From Mycobacterium bourgelatii (GTDB taxonomy: Bacteria; Actinomycetota; Actinomycetes; Mycobacteriales; Mycobacteriaceae): a DNA stretch of 64,000 bases. The translations under genes and the position numbers were made by a program. Under the pieces are notes generated by a model. It had not been told where the DNA came from. It ran no database searches and was given only the letters and a program-made list of their open reading frames with translations. The stretch is from assembly GCF_010723575.1 (NCBI RefSeq), contig NZ_BLKZ01000001.1, positions 2,542,001-2,606,000 on the forward strand. The letters are read 5' to 3'. Within the stretch, counting starts at the first letter, position 1. Every line of letters starts with the position of its first letter. Of this stretch, positions 42,765 through 51,089 are shown piece by piece.

Positions 42765-44306
42765 GTGCACCTCAACCTCGCAGCAACCACCACACGGGAA
42801 GATTTCCGTGCGCTGGCGGCCGAACACCGGGTGGTGCCGGTGACACGCAAGGTTCTGGCCGACAGCGAGACCCCCCTGTCGGCCTACCGCAAGCTCGCCG
42901 CCAACCGGCCGGGAACTTTCTTGCTCGAATCGGCGGAAAACGGCCGGTCGTGGTCCCGATGGTCGTTCATCGGCGCAGGCGCGCCGACAGCGTTGACGGT
43001 GCGGGACGGCGAAGCGGTATGGCTGGGCGCCGTACCCAAGGACGCCCCCGCCGGCGGAGACCCGCTGCACGCACTCCGGGCAACCTTGGAAGTATTGGCG
43101 ACCGCCCCCATCCCGGGGCTGCCGCCACTGTCCGGCGGAATGGTCGGCTTCTTCGCCTACGACATGGTCCGACGGCTCGAGCGTCTGCCCGAACTGGCCG
43201 TCGACGACCTCGGGTTGCCGGACATGCTGTTGCTGCTCGCCACCGACGTCGCGGCCGTAGACCACCACGAAGGCACCATCACGCTGATCGCCAACGCCGT
43301 GAACTGGAACGGCACCGACGAGCGGGTCGACTGGGCGTACGACGACGCAGTCGCGCGGTTGGACGTCATGACCGCCGCCCTGGAGCAGCCGCTCCCGTCA
43401 ACGGTCGCCACCTTCAGCAAGCCCGAACCGCAACATCGGGCACAGCGGACCGTCGAGGAATACGGCAAGATCGTCGACTACCTGGTGGAACAGATCGCGG
43501 CCGGGGAAGCCTTCCAAGTGGTGCCCTCGCAGCGCTTCGAGATGGACACCGATGTCGACCCGATCGACGTGTATCGAATCCTGCGGGTCACCAACCCGAG
43601 CCCTTACATGTATTTGCTGCACATCCCGAATAGTGAAGGCACAACCGACTTTTCGATCGTCGGGTCGAGCCCGGAGGCGCTGGTCACCGTCCACGACGGC
43701 CGCGCGACCACGCACCCGATCGCCGGAACGCGGTGGCGCGGTGCGACAGAAGAAGAAGATCAGCTGCTGGAAAAGGATTTGCTGTCCGACGAAAAGGAAT
43801 TGGCCGAGCACCTGATGCTGGTCGATCTCGGCCGCAACGACCTCGGTCGGGTCTGCACGCCGGGCACCGTCCGCGTCGAGGACTACAGCCACATCGAGCG
43901 CTACAGCCACGTGATGCACCTGGTGTCCACCGTGACCGGACTGCTCGACGAGGGTCGCACCGCGTTGGATGCGGTGACCGCGTGCTTCCCGGCCGGCACG
44001 TTGTCGGGCGCGCCGAAGGTGCGGGCGATGGAGCTCATCGAGGAGGTCGAGAAGACCCGTCGCGGTCTGTACGGCGGCGTGGTCGGCTACCTCGACTTCG
44101 CCGGCAACGCCGATTTCGCGATCGCCATCCGCACCGCGCTGATGCGTGCCGGCACCGCCTACGTTCAGGCCGGTGGTGGCGTCGTAGCCGACTCGAATGG
44201 GCCCTACGAGTACAACGAGGCCCGGAACAAGGCACGGGCCGTGCTCAACGCCGTCGCGGCCGCCGAGACGTTGTCCCCTCCAGGCGTTGGCTCCAGTGGC
44301 TCCTGA
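42765..44306 (+). CDS. trpE: Anthranilate synthase component I
   Basis: 513 residues from the GTG at 42765 (VHLNLAATTTREDF), matching the M. tuberculosis N-terminus; the frame open to 42561 overlaps bcpB. It converts chorismate to anthranilate with ammonia from TrpG, which is not in this window. The feedback tryptophan site is visible as FLLESAENGRSWSRWSFIG. Chorismate motifs are FQVVPSQRFE, GSSPEALV, the PIAGTRWRG segment, EHLMLVDLGRNDLGRV and GTLSGAPKVRAMELI. Only 45 bp separate it from bcpB, so there is no room for a long attenuator leader. Confidence 0.96.
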   Translation: MHLNLAATTTREDFRALAAEHRVVPVTRKVLADSETPLSAYRKLAANRPGTFLLESAENGRSWSRWSFIGAGAPTALTVRDGEAVWLGAVPKDAPAGGDPLHALRATLEVLATAPIPGLPPLSGGMVGFFAYDMVRRLERLPELAVDDLGLPDMLLLLATDVAAVDHHEGTITLIANAVNWNGTDERVDWAYDDAVARLDVMTAALEQPLPSTVATFSKPEPQHRAQRTVEEYGKIVDYLVEQIAAGEAFQVVPSQRFEMDTDVDPIDVYRILRVTNPSPYMYLLHIPNSEGTTDFSIVGSSPEALVTVHDGRATTHPIAGTRWRGATEEEDQLLEKDLLSDEKELAEHLMLVDLGRNDLGRVCTPGTVRVEDYSHIERYSHVMHLVSTVTGLLDEGRTALDAVTACFPAGTLSGAPKVRAMELIEEVEKTRRGLYGGVVGYLDFAGNADFAIAIRTALMRAGTAYVQAGGGVVADSNGPYEYNEARNKARAVLNAVAAAETLSPPGVGSSGS

Positions 44307-44964
44307 CGCCGAAGCCGTCCGGCCCGAGCGCCGGGCCAGGCTCAGGATCGGCATCGCCCAAGTGCTGCTGGTCGTCGCTGCGGCGGCGCTGTGGACGGCG
44401 TCCCGGTTGCCGTGGGTCGTCATCCGGACGTTCGACGAGTTGGGTCCGCCCAAGGAAGTGACGTTGTCGGGGGCGACGTGGTCCACGGCCTTGCTGCCGT
44501 TGGCGATATTGATGCTGGCTGCGGCGGTGGCCGCGCTCGCCGTGCGGGGCTGGCCCCTGCGAGTGTTGGCGTGCCTGCTCGCCGCCGTGAGCTTTGTGGT
44601 CGGCTATCTGGGCATCAGTCTGTGGGTGATCCCGGACGTCGCACCGCGCGGAGCGGAGTTGGCCCACGTCTCGGTGGTGACGCTGGTCGGAAGTGGGCGC
44701 CATTACGCGGGCGCGGTGGTGGCCGTCCTGGCCGCGGTGTGCACCTTGGTCGCCGCTGTCCTGCTGATGCGTTCGGCGGCCGACGCGGGCAGCGCGAAGT
44801 ACGCCGCGCCAGCCGTGCGCCGGTCACAGGAGTCGCCGACCGAGACTGACGCCGAGACTTCAAAGTCCGTTTCCGACATGTCCGAACGGATGATCTGGGA
44901 TGCTCTTGACGAGGGACGCGACCCTACCGATCGGCCGCACGGGTCGGACACCGAGGGTCGGTGA
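44296..44964 (+). CDS. Trp-associated integral membrane protein (TIGR02234 type)
   Basis: 222 residues from the GTG at 44296, overlapping the trpE stop by 11 bp; a TTG at 44287 is an alternative. Four hydrophobic helices are visible with a Trp-bearing external loop between helices one and two (TASRLPWVVIRTF, then ATWST) and a charged C-terminal tail (ETSKSVSDMSERMIWDALDEGRDPTD). It matches the actinobacterial family always found between trpE and trpC. Its function is unknown; regulation of, or transport linked to, tryptophan are the usual guesses. The coupling to trpE suggests it is made in step with the pathway. Confidence 0.85.
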   Translation: MAPDAEAVRPERRARLRIGIAQVLLVVAAAALWTASRLPWVVIRTFDELGPPKEVTLSGATWSTALLPLAILMLAAAVAALAVRGWPLRVLACLLAAVSFVVGYLGISLWVIPDVAPRGAELAHVSVVTLVGSGRHYAGAVVAVLAAVCTLVAAVLLMRSAADAGSAKYAAPAVRRSQESPTETDAETSKSVSDMSERMIWDALDEGRDPTDRPHGSDTEGR

Positions 44965-45043
44965 CGGACAGCACGTTGACAGTCGCTACCCTCATGAACG
45001 TCGTCGAAATCGACTGCAATGCGTCGGAAGGGAAACAGCAGGC

Positions 45044-45862
45044 ATGAGTCCGGCCAACGTGCTTGACTCCATCCTCGAGGGAGTCCGAGCCGACGTTGCC
45101 GCGCGCGAAGCCTTAGTGAGCTTGTCGGAGATCAAGGCCAGGGCAGCCGCGGCACCGCCGCCCCTGGATGTCATGGCCGCACTGCGCGAGCCGGGCATTG
45201 GGGTCATCGCCGAGGTGAAGCGGGCCAGCCCGTCCAAAGGTCCGTTGGCGCCCATCGCCGACCCGGCCAAGCTCGCCCGGGCTTACGAGGAAGGCGGCGC
45301 GCGGATCATCAGCGTGCTCACTGAGGAGCGTCGGTTCCACGGCTCGCTCGATGACCTTGACGCGGTGCGGGCCGCGGTCTCAATTCCGGTCTTGCGCAAA
45401 GACTTTGTGGTGCAGCCGTATCAGATCCACGAGGCGCGTGCGCACGGTGCCGACATGCTGTTGCTCATCGTCGCCGCGTTGGACCAGTCCGCGTTGGTGT
45501 CGATGCTGGACCGAACCGAGTCGCTGGGAATGACCGCGCTCGTGGAGGTGCACACCGAGCAAGAGGCGGATCGCGCGCTGAAGGCCGGGGCAAAGGTGAT
45601 CGGTGTCAATGCCCGCGACCTCACCACGCTTGATGTCGACCGGGATTGCTTCGCGCGGATCGCGCCCGGGTTGCCCAGCGAGGTGATCCGGATCGCGGAA
45701 TCCGGCGTGCGCGGCACGGGTGATCTCTTGGCCTATGCGGGTGCCGGCGCCGATGCCGTGCTCGTGGGTGAGGGATTGGTCAAGAGCGGCGACCCGCGTG
45801 CAGCGGTTGCCGATCTCGTCACCGCAGGCACCCATCCGTCCTGTCCAAAGCCGGCTCGCTAG
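45044..45862 (+). CDS. trpC: Indole-3-glycerol phosphate synthase
   Basis: 272 residues from the ATG at 45044 (MSPANVLDSILEG), the same length as M. tuberculosis TrpC; GGAAGGGAA lies upstream. It closes the indole ring from CdRP. The catalytic lysines and glutamates are present in VIAEVKRASPSKGPL, VLRKDFVVQPYQIHEARAHGAD, ALVEVHTEQEADRAL and IAESGVRG. It is TrpC alone, not a TrpC-TrpF fusion. A 79-bp gap upstream contains TTGACA (44976) and TACCCT (44987), so an internal promoter for trpCBA is possible. Confidence 0.96.
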   Translation: MSPANVLDSILEGVRADVAAREALVSLSEIKARAAAAPPPLDVMAALREPGIGVIAEVKRASPSKGPLAPIADPAKLARAYEEGGARIISVLTEERRFHGSLDDLDAVRAAVSIPVLRKDFVVQPYQIHEARAHGADMLLLIVAALDQSALVSMLDRTESLGMTALVEVHTEQEADRALKAGAKVIGVNARDLTTLDVDRDCFARIAPGLPSEVIRIAESGVRGTGDLLAYAGAGADAVLVGEGLVKSGDPRAAVADLVTAGTHPSCPKPAR

Positions 45863-45895
45863 GCGTTGATGAGCTGTGCGCGTTGAGCCGCAGTA

Positions 45896-47194
45896 ATGGC
45901 TGATCTATCCCGCCCGGACCTGCCGCGCATGAGTGCGGCGATTGCCGAACGGACCAGCCACGACCCCGATGCCGGCGGCCATTTCGGGGGCACTGGTCGT
46001 TGGGGCGGGCGCTATGTCCCCGAAGCGTTGATGGCGGTGATCGAAGAAGTCACGGTTGCCTACGAGAAGGAACGCGTCAACCAAGACTTCCTCGACACGC
46101 TGGACAAGCTGCAGACCCATTACGCCGGAAGGCCTTCGCCGCTTTACGAGACCACGCGGCTTGGCGAGCACGCCGGGTCGGCCCGCATCTTCTTGAAGCG
46201 AGAAGATCTGAATCACACCGGTTCTCACAAGATCAACAACGTCCTCGGTCAGGCCTTGCTGGCTCGCCGGATGGGCAAGACCCGGGTGATCGCGGAGACG
46301 GGTGCCGGCCAGCACGGGGTGGCCACCGCGACAGCGTGTGCGCTACTCGGCCTGGAGTGCGTCATCTACATGGGAGCGGTCGACACCGCCCGCCAGGCAC
46401 TGAACGTGGCGCGGATGCGCTTACTGGGGGCCGAGGTCGTCTCGGTGGAGACCGGCTCGAAGACACTCAAAGACGCGATCAACGAGGCTTTCCGCGACTG
46501 GGTCACCAACGCCGACAACACGTACTACTGCTTCGGCACCGCCGCCGGACCGCATCCCTTCCCGACGATGGTCCGCGATTTTCAGCGGATTATCGGTTTG
46601 GAAACGCGCGTGCAGATCCAGGAACAGGCGGGCCGGTTGCCCGACGCCGTGGTGGCGTGCGTCGGGGGCGGGTCCAACGCCATCGGGATCTTTCACGCGT
46701 TTCTCGACGACCCTGGCGTGCGGTTGGTCGGCTACGAGGCAGCCGGTGACGGTGTCGAGACCGGGCGGCATGCGGCAACCTTCGCGGGCGGGTCGCCCGG
46801 CGCGTTCCAGGGGTCGTTCTCGTATCTGTTGCAGGACGACGACGGCCAAACGATCGAGTCGCATTCGATCTCGGCGGGTCTCGATTATCCCGGGGTAGGT
46901 CCCGAGCATGCGTGGCTCAAGGAGACCGGACGTGTTGACTACCAGCCGATCACGGACTCCGAGGCGATGGAAGCCTTCGGCCTGTTGTCCCGGATGGAAG
47001 GCATCATCCCAGCCATCGAATCCGCGCATGCGGTGGCGGGCGCCCTGAAACTGGGCGTTGAATTGGGAAGGGGCGCGGTCATTGTGGTGAATCTGTCGGG
47101 TCGTGGCGACAAGGATGTAGAGACGGCCGCGAAATGGTTCGGCCTGCTTCCCCCGGCTGGGCAGGCGGGGAGTTCGGACCCGAGCAGCTCATGA
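45896..47194 (+). CDS. trpB: Tryptophan synthase beta chain
   Basis: 432 residues from the ATG at 45896; a later ATG (MSAAIAERTSHDPDAGG) may be the functional start, giving a length nearer other mycobacterial TrpB. It joins indole from TrpA to serine with PLP. The PLP lysine is K112 in LNHTGSHKINN, the phosphate loop is CVGGGSNAIG, and ETGAGQHGVATA is the COMM-domain entrance. KREDLNH and YPGVGPEHAWL are intact. It overlaps trpA by 4 bp, so the two subunits are translationally coupled. Confidence 0.96.
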   Translation: MADLSRPDLPRMSAAIAERTSHDPDAGGHFGGTGRWGGRYVPEALMAVIEEVTVAYEKERVNQDFLDTLDKLQTHYAGRPSPLYETTRLGEHAGSARIFLKREDLNHTGSHKINNVLGQALLARRMGKTRVIAETGAGQHGVATATACALLGLECVIYMGAVDTARQALNVARMRLLGAEVVSVETGSKTLKDAINEAFRDWVTNADNTYYCFGTAAGPHPFPTMVRDFQRIIGLETRVQIQEQAGRLPDAVVACVGGGSNAIGIFHAFLDDPGVRLVGYEAAGDGVETGRHAATFAGGSPGAFQGSFSYLLQDDDGQTIESHSISAGLDYPGVGPEHAWLKETGRVDYQPITDSEAMEAFGLLSRMEGIIPAIESAHAVAGALKLGVELGRGAVIVVNLSGRGDKDVETAAKWFGLLPPAGQAGSSDPSSS

Positions 47195-48000
47195 CCGTGG
47201 AGCAAGGCGAAATCAGCCGGCTGGCACCACTTTTCGACTCCTGCCGGGCGAATAACCGAGCGGCGCTTATCGGTTACCTGCCCACTGGCTACCCCGATGT
47301 GCCGACCTCGGTGACGGCCATGACCGCATTGGTCGAGTCCGGTTGCGACATAGTCGAAGTCGGTGTCCCCTATTCCGATCCGGGGATGGACGGTCCGACC
47401 ATCCAACGGGCAACCGAGACCGCGCTGCGTGGGGGAGTGCGAGTGCGGGACACGTTGGCCGCGGTCGAGGCGATCAGTCGGGCCGGTGGGCGCGCGGTGG
47501 TGATGACGTATTGGAATCCGGTGCTGCGCTACGGGGTCGGTTCGTTCGCGCGCGACCTGGCGTCGGCCGGTGGACACGGCATGATCACTCCCGATCTGAT
47601 TCCAGACGAGGCGCAAGAGTGGTTCGAGGCATCCGACGAACACCGATTGGATCGCATCTTCCTGGTGGCGCCGTCGTCGACGCCCGAACGATTGGCGAAG
47701 ACCGTCGAAGCATCCCGCGGATTCGTCTACGCGGCGTCGACAATGGGCGTCACCGGGGCGCGCGACGCGGTATCCCATGCCGCGCCCGAACTTGTGGGGA
47801 GGGTCAAGGCTGTGTCTGACATTCCGGTGGGCGTGGGTTTGGGTGTGCGGTCGCGCGAGCAGGCGGCTCAGATCGGCGGATATGCCGACGGAGTCATCGT
47901 CGGGTCGGCGTTGGTGTCGGCGTTGGGCGAAGGATTACCGAGCTTGCGCGCACTGACCGAGGAACTGGCGGCCGGCGTGCGCCAGAGGGGGTCGTCATGA
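47191..48000 (+). CDS. trpA: Tryptophan synthase alpha chain
   Basis: 269 residues from the ATG at 47191 (ATGA overlap with trpB). It cleaves indole-3-glycerol phosphate to indole and glyceraldehyde 3-phosphate. The catalytic Asp is in VEVGVPYSDPGMDGPTIQRA (D after S), the Glu in DIVEVG; GYLPTGYPD, GMITPDLI, the YAASTMGVTGAR segment and GLGVRSREQAA complete the barrel. Its stop overlaps the lgt start by 4 bp, linking tryptophan synthesis genes with the lipoprotein transferase, as in M. tuberculosis. Confidence 0.96.
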   Translation: MTVEQGEISRLAPLFDSCRANNRAALIGYLPTGYPDVPTSVTAMTALVESGCDIVEVGVPYSDPGMDGPTIQRATETALRGGVRVRDTLAAVEAISRAGGRAVVMTYWNPVLRYGVGSFARDLASAGGHGMITPDLIPDEAQEWFEASDEHRLDRIFLVAPSSTPERLAKTVEASRGFVYAASTMGVTGARDAVSHAAPELVGRVKAVSDIPVGVGLGVRSREQAAQIGGYADGVIVGSALVSALGEGLPSLRALTEELAAGVRQRGSS

Positions 48001-50192
48001 CCACGACCCTGCTCGCTTACATTCCCAGTCCACCGCAAGGGGTCTGGCACCTGGGGCCAATACCGATCCGGGCCTACGCGTTTTTCATCATCACCGGCAT
48101 CGTCGTTGCGCTGCTGATCAGCGACCGGCGGTTTGCGGCCCGTGGCGGGGAACGCGGGGTCGTCTACGACATCGCACTGTGGATGGTGCCGTTCGGCTTG
48201 GTCGGCGGCAGGCTCTACCACCTGGCGACCGATTTTCCGACCTATTTCGGTAAGAATGGCGCCGGCCTGAGCGCGGCGTTGCGCATCTGGGACGGCGGGT
48301 TGGGCATCTGGGGGGCGATCGCTCTCGGTGCCGTCGGCGCGTGGATCGGCTGTCGGCGGCGCGGAATCTCGTTCCCAACCTTCTTGGATGCCGCGGCGCC
48401 CGGCGTCGTTCTGGCACAGGCGATCGGCCGCCTGGGCAACTATTTCAACCAGGAGCTGTACGGGCGGGAAACGACGCTGCCGTGGGGTCTGGAGATCTAC
48501 TACCGCCGCGACCCCGACGGTTTCATCGACGTCCATTCGCTTGACGGCGTCTCCACCGGTCAGGTGGCCTACATCGTGCAGCCCACGTTCCTCTACGAAT
48601 TGCTTTGGAACCTGCTGGTATTCGCCGCGTTGATCTACCTGGACCGTCGCTACACGATCCGTAATGGGCGTCTGTTCGGGCTATACGTCGCGTTCTACTG
48701 CGTCGGCAGGTTCTGCGTCGAGTTGTTGCGTGACGACACCGCGACTCACATTGCCGGCATCCGGATCAATTCCTTTACATCGACTTTCGTGTTCATCGGC
48801 GCGGTGGTGTATGTGCTGTTGGCGTCGAACGCACCTAAGGAGCCAGCACTTGCGTCGGCTGGCGCTGGCGCGGAGGGTAAAGAACCCGAACCCGAGAGAG
48901 AACCTGCCCCTGAGGCCGCGACCGTCGCTGCGGCCTCGGCAAAGACCGTTGCCGCGCCCATCGCTGGTGGAGAGGTCGGCGATTCGGATTCGGCGGACAC
49001 CGTGCAGGCTGCTGCCGGGGGTGACGAGGCCGAAGCCGAAGAGTCCGAAGCCGTCGCCGAAGAGGCTGAGGTTGCCGAATTGGCTGCTGCCGAGGGTGAC
49101 GAGGCCGAAGCCGAAGAGTCCGAAGCCGTCGCCGAAGAGGCTGAGGTTGCCGAATTGGCTGCTGCCGAGGGTGACGAGGCCGAAGCCGAAGAGTCCGAAG
49201 CCGTCGCCGAAGAGGCTGAGGTTGCCGAATTGGCTGCTGCCGAGGGTGACGAGGCCGAAGCCGAAGAGTCCGAAGCCGTCGCCGAAGAGGCTGAGGTTGC
49301 CGAGGGTGACGAGGCCGAAGAAGCCGAGGTTGCCGAATTGGCTGCTGCCGAGGGTGACGAGGCCGAAGCCGAAGAGTCCGAAGCCGTCGCCGAAGAAGCC
49401 GAGGCTGCCGAGGCCGACGCTGAGCAGGCCGAGCTCGCCGAGGAACCGGTCGCCGAGGACGCCGCGGCCGCCGAAGGTGACGAGGCCGCGACAGCGCAGG
49501 CCGAGGTTGCGGAAACCGAGACCGCGGAGGCCGACGCCGAGGATCAGTCCGACGACGTATCGAGCGTTACAGAGCCCGAACCGGTGGACGAGGAGCCAAG
49601 CGACGTCGCCGAGGCCCCGGTTGAGGAAGCCGTGACAGAGAGCGGTGAAGAGCTCGCGCCGGAAGTCGCCGCCGCCGAGCCTGAGGCGCTGGTGGCATCC
49701 GAGGAAGCCGAGGAACCCGAGGAAGCCGAGGAACCCGAAGAGGCCGAGGAATCAGCTGCCGAGGACGAAGCCGTCGAACTCGAAGCCAGCCACGGACCCG
49801 ACGAATCGGACGTTGAGGCAGATGCCGAAAGCGCCGACGAGGCCGCAGCAGATGCGCCCGAAGCCGAAGGTGAGGTCGCGCCGGAAGTGGCGGCGCCCGA
49901 ACTTGCTGAGGCTGAGGAAGCGCAGGCCGAGGAGCCCGACGAGTCTGACGGCGCCGAAGCCGGCCCGGCAGACGAAGAGGGAGACCAGCCCGAGACCGAG
50001 ACACCGACCGACGTCGCGCCGGACGCCCCCGCTGAGCCGGCCGCAACTCCCAGCGCTGAGGAAAGCGCCCCGGAAAGTGCTGGCGAAAGTGGCCCGGAAA
50101 GTGCTGGTGAAAGTGCCCCGGAAAGCAGCGAGCCTGCCCGGAAGGGATGGCGGGCGCGATTTCGGAGTCGGCGGCAGCGGTCGGGCGGATAG
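47997..50192 (+). CDS. lgt: Prolipoprotein diacylglyceryl transferase with giant Glu/Ala tail
   Basis: 731 residues from the ATG at 47997, overlapping trpA. Residues 1-280 are a complete Lgt with about seven helices: IPIRAYAFFII, FGLVGGRLYHL, GGLGIWGAI and the signature GRLGNYFNQELYG (residues 144-156), then YELLWNLL and RFCVELLRDD. Lgt transfers diacylglyceryl to the lipobox cysteine of prolipoproteins. Residues 281-731 are a low-complexity tail of Glu, Ala, Asp, Val and Pro, ending in basic KGWRARFRSRRQRSGG. The M. tuberculosis enzyme (about 468 residues) also has an acidic tail, but a far shorter one. The tail is probably cytoplasmic and disordered. Confidence 0.93.
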   Translation: MTTTLLAYIPSPPQGVWHLGPIPIRAYAFFIITGIVVALLISDRRFAARGGERGVVYDIALWMVPFGLVGGRLYHLATDFPTYFGKNGAGLSAALRIWDGGLGIWGAIALGAVGAWIGCRRRGISFPTFLDAAAPGVVLAQAIGRLGNYFNQELYGRETTLPWGLEIYYRRDPDGFIDVHSLDGVSTGQVAYIVQPTFLYELLWNLLVFAALIYLDRRYTIRNGRLFGLYVAFYCVGRFCVELLRDDTATHIAGIRINSFTSTFVFIGAVVYVLLASNAPKEPALASAGAGAEGKEPEPEREPAPEAATVAAASAKTVAAPIAGGEVGDSDSADTVQAAAGGDEAEAEESEAVAEEAEVAELAAAEGDEAEAEESEAVAEEAEVAELAAAEGDEAEAEESEAVAEEAEVAELAAAEGDEAEAEESEAVAEEAEVAEGDEAEEAEVAELAAAEGDEAEAEESEAVAEEAEAAEADAEQAELAEEPVAEDAAAAEGDEAATAQAEVAETETAEADAEDQSDDVSSVTEPEPVDEEPSDVAEAPVEEAVTESGEELAPEVAAAEPEALVASEEAEEPEEAEEPEEAEESAAEDEAVELEASHGPDESDVEADAESADEAAADAPEAEGEVAPEVAAPELAEAEEAQAEEPDESDGAEAGPADEEGDQPETETPTDVAPDAPAEPAATPSAEESAPESAGESGPESAGESAPESSEPARKGWRARFRSRRQRSGG
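49020..49412 (+). repeat. 75-bp minisatellite in lgt encoding Glu/Ala repeats
   Basis: Three complete 75-bp units (49020-49094, 49095-49169, 49170-49244) are followed by shortened units of 60, 48 and 60 bp (49245-49304, 49305-49352, 49353-49412). Each unit encodes GDEAEAEESEAVAEEAEVAE with a terminal LAAAE in the full copies. The full units are practically identical at DNA level and all length changes are multiples of three, as expected for a young in-frame tandem array. Confidence 0.95.
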
Positions 50193-50253
50193 CCCCTCAC
50201 CGTGGCGGTAAAACCATCAGGCACGGCGGTCGCGTGTCTGGCATGCTGAAACG

Positions 50254-50628
50254 GTGACTTACCAGCAGTGGCCTGGCGACGACGGGAATCCTGGCTCGCC
50301 CGGTGGCTCGCCGTGGTATCCGCAGGGTGGGATGCCTGGCGCTAACTTCGACCCCGCGGCCCCCTACGGCCGGCATCCGATCAGCGGGCAACCGTATTCA
50401 GACAAATCGAAGTTGGTCGGCGGCCTGTTGCAGCTGCTGGGGCTGGTGGGGATTGTCGGTCTGGGGCGCATCTACATCGGGCACACCGGCCTCGGAGTCG
50501 CGCAGCTGCTGGTGGGCATATTCACCTGTGGGATAGTCGCCGTCGTGTGGGGCATTATCGACGCCCTGCTGATCCTCACCGACAATGTCAGCGACCCCTA
50601 CGGTCGCCCGTTGCGCGATGGAACCTGA
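50254..50628 (+). CDS. TM2-domain membrane protein (Rv1615-like)
   Basis: 124 residues from the GTG at 50254. The N-terminal 45 residues are Gly/Pro/Trp-rich and disordered (WPGDDGNPGSPGGSPWYPQGG). The C-terminal part is a TM2 domain: KSKLVGGLLQLLGLVGIVGLGRIYIGHTG followed by a second helix LLVGIFTCGIVAVVWGIIDALLIL, with the G-x-x-R-x-Y-x-G turn and the D in the second helix. TM2 proteins are small membrane proteins of unknown role. It overlaps the DUF2752 gene by 11 bp, so the two are coupled. Confidence 0.88.
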   Translation: MTYQQWPGDDGNPGSPGGSPWYPQGGMPGANFDPAAPYGRHPISGQPYSDKSKLVGGLLQLLGLVGIVGLGRIYIGHTGLGVAQLLVGIFTCGIVAVVWGIIDALLILTDNVSDPYGRPLRDGT

Positions 50629-51055
50629 TCGGCTTTCCCGACCAGCCGAAGCTGGTCAGTCCCAGCGTCGTCTCCGTTGGTACGGAGCCGCGGGATCTGC
50701 GTTGCTGCTCATCCCTGCCCTCGTCTACATCGGACTCGCTGACCCGCACAACGCCAGGTCGGTCTACCCGCTGTGCCCGTTCAAGGTTCTCACCGGCTGG
50801 GACTGCATGGCCTGCGGTGGCCTCCGGATGGTTCACGATCTGTTGCATGGTGACCTGGTGGCCGCCTTCAACGACAACGCCTTCTTGCTCATTGCCATGC
50901 CGCTAGCTGCGGTGTGGTTCCTGGTGCGCCGCCACCGCGGACAAACCTCGCTATGGCTGCCCGCGACGATCACCGTGGTGGTGGTCTCGGGCGCTTGGAT
51001 GGTGGTGCGGAACCTCCCCGGCTTCCCACTGGTCCCGACGGTGCTGAGCGGCTGA
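50618..51055 (+). CDS. DUF2752 membrane protein (Rv1616-like)
   Basis: 145 residues from the ATG at 50618, inside the 3' end of the TM2 gene. Three hydrophobic helices are visible. The DUF2752 signature is clear: YPLCPFKVLTGWDCMACGGLRMVHDLLHGD, with three cysteines (CPF, DCxxCGG) and H-D, which is conserved enough to suggest a metal or disulfide site at the membrane surface. No function is established for the family. TM2 and DUF2752 genes are commonly paired in actinobacteria, which points to joint action. Confidence 0.88.
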   Translation: MEPDRLSRPAEAGQSQRRLRWYGAAGSALLLIPALVYIGLADPHNARSVYPLCPFKVLTGWDCMACGGLRMVHDLLHGDLVAAFNDNAFLLIAMPLAAVWFLVRRHRGQTSLWLPATITVVVVSGAWMVVRNLPGFPLVPTVLSG

Positions 51056-51089
51056 GGACGTAGCCTCGGCCCCGCTTTCGCCGACCGTA

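Noticed and set aside
48664..49635. Pro/Arg/Lys-rich 323-residue frame inside lgt
   Set aside because: It is the +1 reading of the Glu/Ala repeat array; the periodic sequence gives long open frames in all phases.
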